Positions 5,699 through 7,545 of a stretch of DNA of 7,545 bases are shown one piece after another. This DNA comes from an uncultured Atopobium sp. (GTDB taxonomy: Bacteria > Actinomycetota > Coriobacteriia > Coriobacteriales > Atopobiaceae). The DNA is taken from contig CALIAD010000061.1 in NCBI GenBank assembly GCA_938041635.1, forward strand, positions 1-7,545, given 5' to 3'. Under the pieces are notes generated by a model that was given only the letters and a program-made list of their open reading frames with translations, ran no database searches and was not told the origin of the DNA. A program made the position numbers and the translations under genes. Numbering within the stretch: the stretch's first letter is position 1; every line of letters starts with the position of its first letter.

Positions 5699-6862
5699 CT
5701 AAATGATGATCATGGCGTCACCAAATGACAAGAAACGGTACTTCTCGTCAATAGCACTTTGATAGGCGTCCATAATCTGCTCGCGCGTTGCAAACGCAGA
5801 AACCAGCATCATCAAAGTTGAACGTGGAACGTGGAAGTTGGTCACCATGGTGTCTACCACGTGGAACGTAGAGCCTGGCATCAAATAGAGATTGGTGGTT
5901 GCGTTTTCTCGGGCAACCATATCGCCTTTTTGAGTCACTGCAGCAGAGTCTTCTGTCTCCTCAAAGCGACGGGCAACAACAGGAGGCTCAGCTGCAGGAA
6001 TCTGATTATCCCAAGCACTTTCAAGCGAGCGAACACTGGTAGTACCAATGGCAATAACCTTATGACCAGCGGCTTTAGTGGCCTTTACTGCTTCTACAAC
6101 TTCTGGAGCTATGTGATAGCGCTCAGTATGAATGACGTGTTTAGTAGGGTCATCCTCTGTTACCAACCTGAAGGTATCAATTCCCACCTCTAGCTCAACA
6201 GATGCCCACTGAACACCCTTTGCTTTGATGGTTTCAATGAGCTCAGGAGTAAAGTGAAGACCCGCGGTAGGAGCTGCAGCAGAATGCTCGGCCTGCATAG
6301 CGTAGACCGTCTGGTACTTCTCTGGGTCTCCCTCGTACTGTGTAATATACGGAGGCAGCGGAACGTGGCCCGCCTCATGAATAGCCTCGTCAAGAGTGCG
6401 ATCTCCCTGTGCTTCAAAACGCACCAGGCGACCTCCCCTGTTGTCGTCAACAAAGTCCACAATAGTGCCCGTCAACACAACAGGAGCTGAGTCAGGAGCA
6501 TACAAGCCACCTGCACGGTATTCAATTACTGCGCCAGGCTTTAGACGCTTACCAGGATTTACCAGACACTCCCATACACTACCCAAAGCATCAATGTCTT
6601 CTCGACGTTTTAAAAGCAGCGTTTCTGAGACGCCGCCCGTATTTTGCTTTTTACCTACAAGGCGAGCGGGCATAACGCGCGTCTGGTTAACTACAACCAA
6701 ATCGCCTGGCTCAAGATACTCCACAATATCGGTGAAGTGCTTGTGCTCTATGCGGCCATCTTCTCTATGCAGCACCAAAAGCCTACAAGAGTCTCTTGGC
6801 TCAGCAGGAGCTTGTGCAATACGTTCTTCTGGAAGGTTGTAATCAAAATCGTCAGTTCGCAT
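5699..6862 (-). CDS. queA: S-adenosylmethionine:tRNA ribosyltransferase-isomerase
   Basis: QueA transfers and rearranges the ribosyl part of S-adenosylmethionine onto 7-aminomethyl-7-deazaguanine at tRNA position 34, giving epoxyqueuosine in GUN-anticodon tRNAs. Family motifs, in order, are DFDYNLPEERIAQAPAEPRD (5-24), VVVNQTRVMPARL (57-69), NPGKRLKPG (102-110), EHSAAAPTAGLHFT (192-205), ELEVGIDTFRLV (223-234), GTTSVRSLES (273-282), TNFHVPRSTLMMLVSAFA (341-358) and KYRFLSFGDAMI at the end. I chose the ATG at 6862, giving 387 residues, because the family begins there. An upstream ATG at 6895 would add 11 unrelated residues encoded inside queH. AAAGG (6876-6872) supports it. The first 11 bases overlap the end of queH, so translation is probably coupled. 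The stretch between SLES and the MPG motif (about 283-326) is some 24 residues longer than in E. coli QueA as I remember it. Confidence 0.97.
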   Translation of the reverse strand: MRTDDFDYNLPEERIAQAPAEPRDSCRLLVLHREDGRIEHKHFTDIVEYLEPGDLVVVNQTRVMPARLVGKKQNTGGVSETLLLKRREDIDALGSVWECLVNPGKRLKPGAVIEYRAGGLYAPDSAPVVLTGTIVDFVDDNRGGRLVRFEAQGDRTLDEAIHEAGHVPLPPYITQYEGDPEKYQTVYAMQAEHSAAAPTAGLHFTPELIETIKAKGVQWASVELEVGIDTFRLVTEDDPTKHVIHTERYHIAPEVVEAVKATKAAGHKVIAIGTTSVRSLESAWDNQIPAAEPPVVARRFEETEDSAAVTQKGDMVARENATTNLYLMPGSTFHVVDTMVTNFHVPRSTLMMLVSAFATREQIMDAYQSAIDEKYRFLSFGDAMIII

Positions 6863-7484
6863 GACGTGCTGCCTTTCTTGCGTCACGAGCTTCATGACGC
6901 TCTATCTGAGCCTCGGCCGCAGAATATCTACAACCGCAATAATTTTGTCGATACATACCAAGCTCACGAGAGTCTTTTGTAGCCTCTGGGTAAAACGGAC
7001 GAAAATCTCTCCATACAGGCGTCAGTCCATGAGCATGCGCAATGGACACCAGCTCATCCTCACACGCATCAAAGAGCTGATAGGGCGAGACAGCCAGTGT
7101 TGTAGAAACGTATTCAAACCCGCGCTCAGCCGCCACACGACAACTCTCTGCCAAGCGGATTGCGTAACAAGCACGACAGCGACGATCTCGCTCAAATCCC
7201 TGAGGAGCCACAGCTCGCTCCCACTGCTCTCGCGGATCTCCTGCCACAATCACCTCAACATGAGCCTCTTCTTGAGCCCACGTAAGTAAGGTTTGAAGAC
7301 GTCTATCGTGCTCTTCAACTGGCTGAATATTAGGATTAGTCCAGCAGATGGTTGGCTCAAAGCCCTCTTCCCTCAGATGTTTTAAAGGTTCAAGTGAGCA
7401 TGGACCACAGCATGCATGGAGCAGCAGCGGTGTTCCTGGCTCTACTGAGAGAGTCTCAATTGATTGAAGCGTGTTTGAAGCCAT
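6852..7484 (-). CDS. queH: epoxyqueuosine reductase, QueH type
   Basis: QueH (the former DUF208 family) reduces epoxyqueuosine in tRNA to queuosine, the last step of the pathway, and replaces the unrelated cobalamin-dependent QueG. The 210-residue protein shows the family's cysteine pattern: HACCGPCS (Cys25, Cys26, Cys29), RRCRACYAIRL (Cys103, Cys106) and NYCGCRYS (Cys183, Cys185). The family is known to bind an iron-sulfur cluster and a second metal site. Also present are WTNPNIQPVEEHDRRL (48-63), STTLAVSPYQ (127-136) and FRPFYPEATKDSRELGMYRQ (161-180). The ATG at 7484 has only a poor ribosome binding site (AAGG, 12 bases away). It still fits the family's short lead into the first cysteine motif. 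The gene precedes queA and overlaps it by 11 bases, forming an operon. The promoter is in the last 61 bases of the window or beyond; a TATAGT (minus strand, near 7528-7523) is the only -10-like element I see. Confidence 0.95.
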   Translation of the reverse strand: MASNTLQSIETLSVEPGTPLLLHACCGPCSLEPLKHLREEGFEPTICWTNPNIQPVEEHDRRLQTLLTWAQEEAHVEVIVAGDPREQWERAVAPQGFERDRRCRACYAIRLAESCRVAAERGFEYVSTTLAVSPYQLFDACEDELVSIAHAHGLTPVWRDFRPFYPEATKDSRELGMYRQNYCGCRYSAAEAQIERHEARDARKAARHAN

Positions 7485-7545
7485 TAGTTTTTCTCGCCTT
7501 GTGCCTTATAACATTTCCAACCTACTATAGCGCAGGCAGCAAGGC

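Noticed and set aside
6254..6842. Plus-strand open frames opposite queA
   Set aside because: They are antisense to a conserved gene with clear family motifs. Their products are rich in Ser, Arg and Cys with no domain and no credible start signals.
6863..6895. Longer queA start at 6895 adding 11 residues
   Set aside because: The QueA family begins at the DFDY segment just after the ATG at 6862. The extra residues would lie wholly inside queH and match nothing in the family.

Overview
The window carries seven complete protein-coding genes of an ordinary bacterial chromosome, plus one repeat-rich non-coding end. Its gene content suggests an actinobacterium of the class Coriobacteriia (Atopobium, Lancefieldella or Olsenella type). 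The reasons are a moderate base composition (roughly mid-40s to 50 % G+C by eye in the coding parts), a stand-alone HPr gene, an Mbeg1-like hydrolase, and a queH-queA pair. This assignment rests on the general look of the proteins. No 16S rRNA or other marker is present, so it is an inference.

Layout: Positions 1-440 hold no convincing gene. They contain three related 23-24 base repeats (4-27, 70-92, 111-134), a small AT-rich palindrome (210-227) and a perfect 20 bp hairpin (373-418). Two minus-strand membrane protein genes follow. One is a small AT-rich orphan with four membrane segments (441-872). The other is an acyltransferase-3 family integral membrane enzyme with a GTG start (966-2099). 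Divergent from the latter is a plus-strand Mbeg1/DUF2974-type alpha/beta hydrolase (2172-3398). Its 3' end overlaps, tail to tail, a minus-strand four-helix membrane protein of the YvlD / phage-holin-4_2 family (3367-3744). Upstream of that is ptsH, encoding the phosphocarrier HPr (3813-4085, minus), with its own terminator and a consensus TATAAT element. Divergent from ptsH is a long coiled-coil protein with a C-terminal membrane anchor (4269-5579, plus). It ends at a bidirectional terminator shared with the convergent queH-queA operon (minus, 7484 to 5699).

How the genes work together: the only clear pathway pair is queH-queA. QueA builds epoxyqueuosine on tRNA and QueH reduces it to queuosine, and the two reading frames overlap by 11 bases. 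HPr is the general phosphotransferase-system carrier. The membrane acyltransferase, the four-helix proteins and the coiled-coil anchored protein are all envelope-related, but nothing in the sequence ties them into one system. I did not find a clear new defence, mobile or biosynthetic system. The least explained parts are the repeat cluster and hairpin at the left end, the AT-rich orphan membrane gene next to them, and the coiled-coil membrane protein.
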